From: Microbacterium sp. EST19A
GTDB lineage: Bacteria; Actinomycetota; Actinomycetes; Actinomycetales; Microbacteriaceae
Direction: 5' to 3'
Assembly: GCF_019969685.1 (NCBI RefSeq)
Contig: NZ_JAHXYZ010000001.1
Location: forward strand, 1,116,001 to 1,180,000
DNA length: 64,000 nt
The notes beneath the pieces are model-generated. The model saw only the letters and a list, made by a program, of their open reading frames with translations, did not search any database and was not told where the DNA came from. Shown here piece after piece: positions 63,600-64,000 of this stretch. The translations under genes and the position numbers were made by a program. The first letter of the stretch is position 1. The number at the start of each line of letters is the position of its first letter.

Positions 63600-64000
63600 A
63601 TGCGCAATCGACTGGTCGCACTTCTGCTCGTCTCGGCGGCCGTTCTCGTGTCCGGATGCTCGGCTCCAGCGACCCCGGACGACACCGAGAAGGCCCCCGC
63701 GATCCTCGCCGTTCCGGCCGATTTCCCCACCATCACGGGAGCCGTCGACGCCGCCTCGGAGGGCGACACCGTCGTCGTCTCGGCCGGGGTCTACCGCGAG
63801 ACCGTGACGATCGACACGGCCGGGATCACCCTCCGCGGACAGGACCGCAACGGTGTCGTGATCGACGGCGAAGTGCTGCGCGGGAACGGTGTCGTCGTGT
63901 CAGCACCTCGCGTGACCGTGCAGAATCTGACGGTGCGCAATGCCACCCAGAACGGCGTGCTGGTCACCGGAATGCGCAACGACGACGGCGCGGCCGTGGG
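63600..64000 (+). CDS. Lipoprotein with right-handed beta-helix repeats, 5' part only
   Basis: The first ~133 codons of a gene running off the window. Signal peptide with lipobox VLVSGC, then ILAVPADFPTITGAVDAASEGDTVVVSAGVYRETVTIDTAGITLRGQDRNGVVIDG. This is the start of a NosD/pectin-lyase-like parallel beta-helix (periodic hydrophobic turns, DGDTVxVxxGxYxExVxI pattern). Such proteins bind or modify polysaccharides, or act in copper-site maturation. No catalytic residues are visible in the part seen. Confidence 0.75.
   Translation, partial: MRNRLVALLLVSAAVLVSGCSAPATPDDTEKAPAILAVPADFPTITGAVDAASEGDTVVVSAGVYRETVTIDTAGITLRGQDRNGVVIDGEVLRGNGVVVSAPRVTVQNLTVRNATQNGVLVTGMRNDDGAAV

Noticed and set aside
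1..64000. Insertion sequences, prophage, integrase or tRNA-associated island
   Set aside because: No transposase, integrase, phage or tRNA gene was recognised; the sugar loci read as native operons.

Overview
The window is high-GC DNA with short or overlapping gene junctions (many ATGA/GTGA stop-start overlaps), GTG starts, Tat signals and leaderless-looking starts. Gene content (DUF222-HNH protein, ROK regulators, CUT1 sugar transporters without their own ATPase, DUF6194/Imm5 pair) points to a Gram-positive actinobacterium, most likely Microbacteriaceae and probably Microbacterium-like. This is judged from style and families, not from a marker gene. No tRNA, rRNA, CRISPR array, insertion sequence or prophage was seen.

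Layout. 1-3.3 kb: end of a GH130 glycoside phosphorylase, a Tat-exported helical-barrel carbohydrate protein and a histidine phosphatase. 3.3-11 kb: stress and housekeeping genes: a PerR/Fur-type regulator plus catalase behind a perfect operator, a Phd-PIN toxin-antitoxin pair, msrA-msrB and two alpha/beta hydrolases. 11-20.7 kb: membrane proteins, a GNAT acetyltransferase, PnuC, a flavin monooxygenase, a MarR-controlled membrane/rhodanese operon, a regulator with two MerR-type domains, and a DUF6194/Imm5 pair.

20.7-32.5 kb is the first sugar locus, entirely on the minus strand. A secreted GH98 endo-beta-galactosidase carries two F-type-lectin-like modules, and a GH36 alpha-galactosidase follows. 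Next comes a ROK-regulated operon with a sugar-binding lipoprotein, two permeases, a GH29 alpha-L-fucosidase and a Gfo/Idh/MocA oxidoreductase. Together these suggest cutting, import and trimming of fucosylated, alpha-galactosylated (blood-group-like) glycans.

32.6-39.5 kb: a two-component system with a PepSY-like target gene sharing TTCAG direct repeats, a nucleotidyltransferase, and two convergent CPBP proteases. 39.6-49.4 kb is a second ROK-controlled sugar operon. It has SBP, two permeases, an MDR dehydrogenase, a Gfo/Idh dehydrogenase, a GH36-type hydrolase and a GH13_18 phosphorylase. Its composition strongly resembles the Escherichia coli ycjMNOPQS genes.

49.4-53.4 kb: an S4 protein, an SOS-boxed DUF222-HNH protein, and a MerR regulator diverging from a small multidrug-export-type protein and overlapping a GPP34 (GOLPH3-like) gene; both divergent promoters have 19-bp spacers. 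53.5-61.5 kb: one 8-kb gene for a giant LPATG-anchored surface protein built of about twelve SdrD-B-like modules and two DUF11 modules. 61.7-64 kb: a membrane-anchored protein overlapping a Tat/lipobox DyP peroxidase, and the start of a beta-helix lipoprotein.

Intergenic DNA is also informative: several clear bidirectional terminators, a four-copy 14-mer array with dyad symmetry (418-499), and a short repeat family found at two convergent gene junctions (about 16.0 and 20.7 kb).
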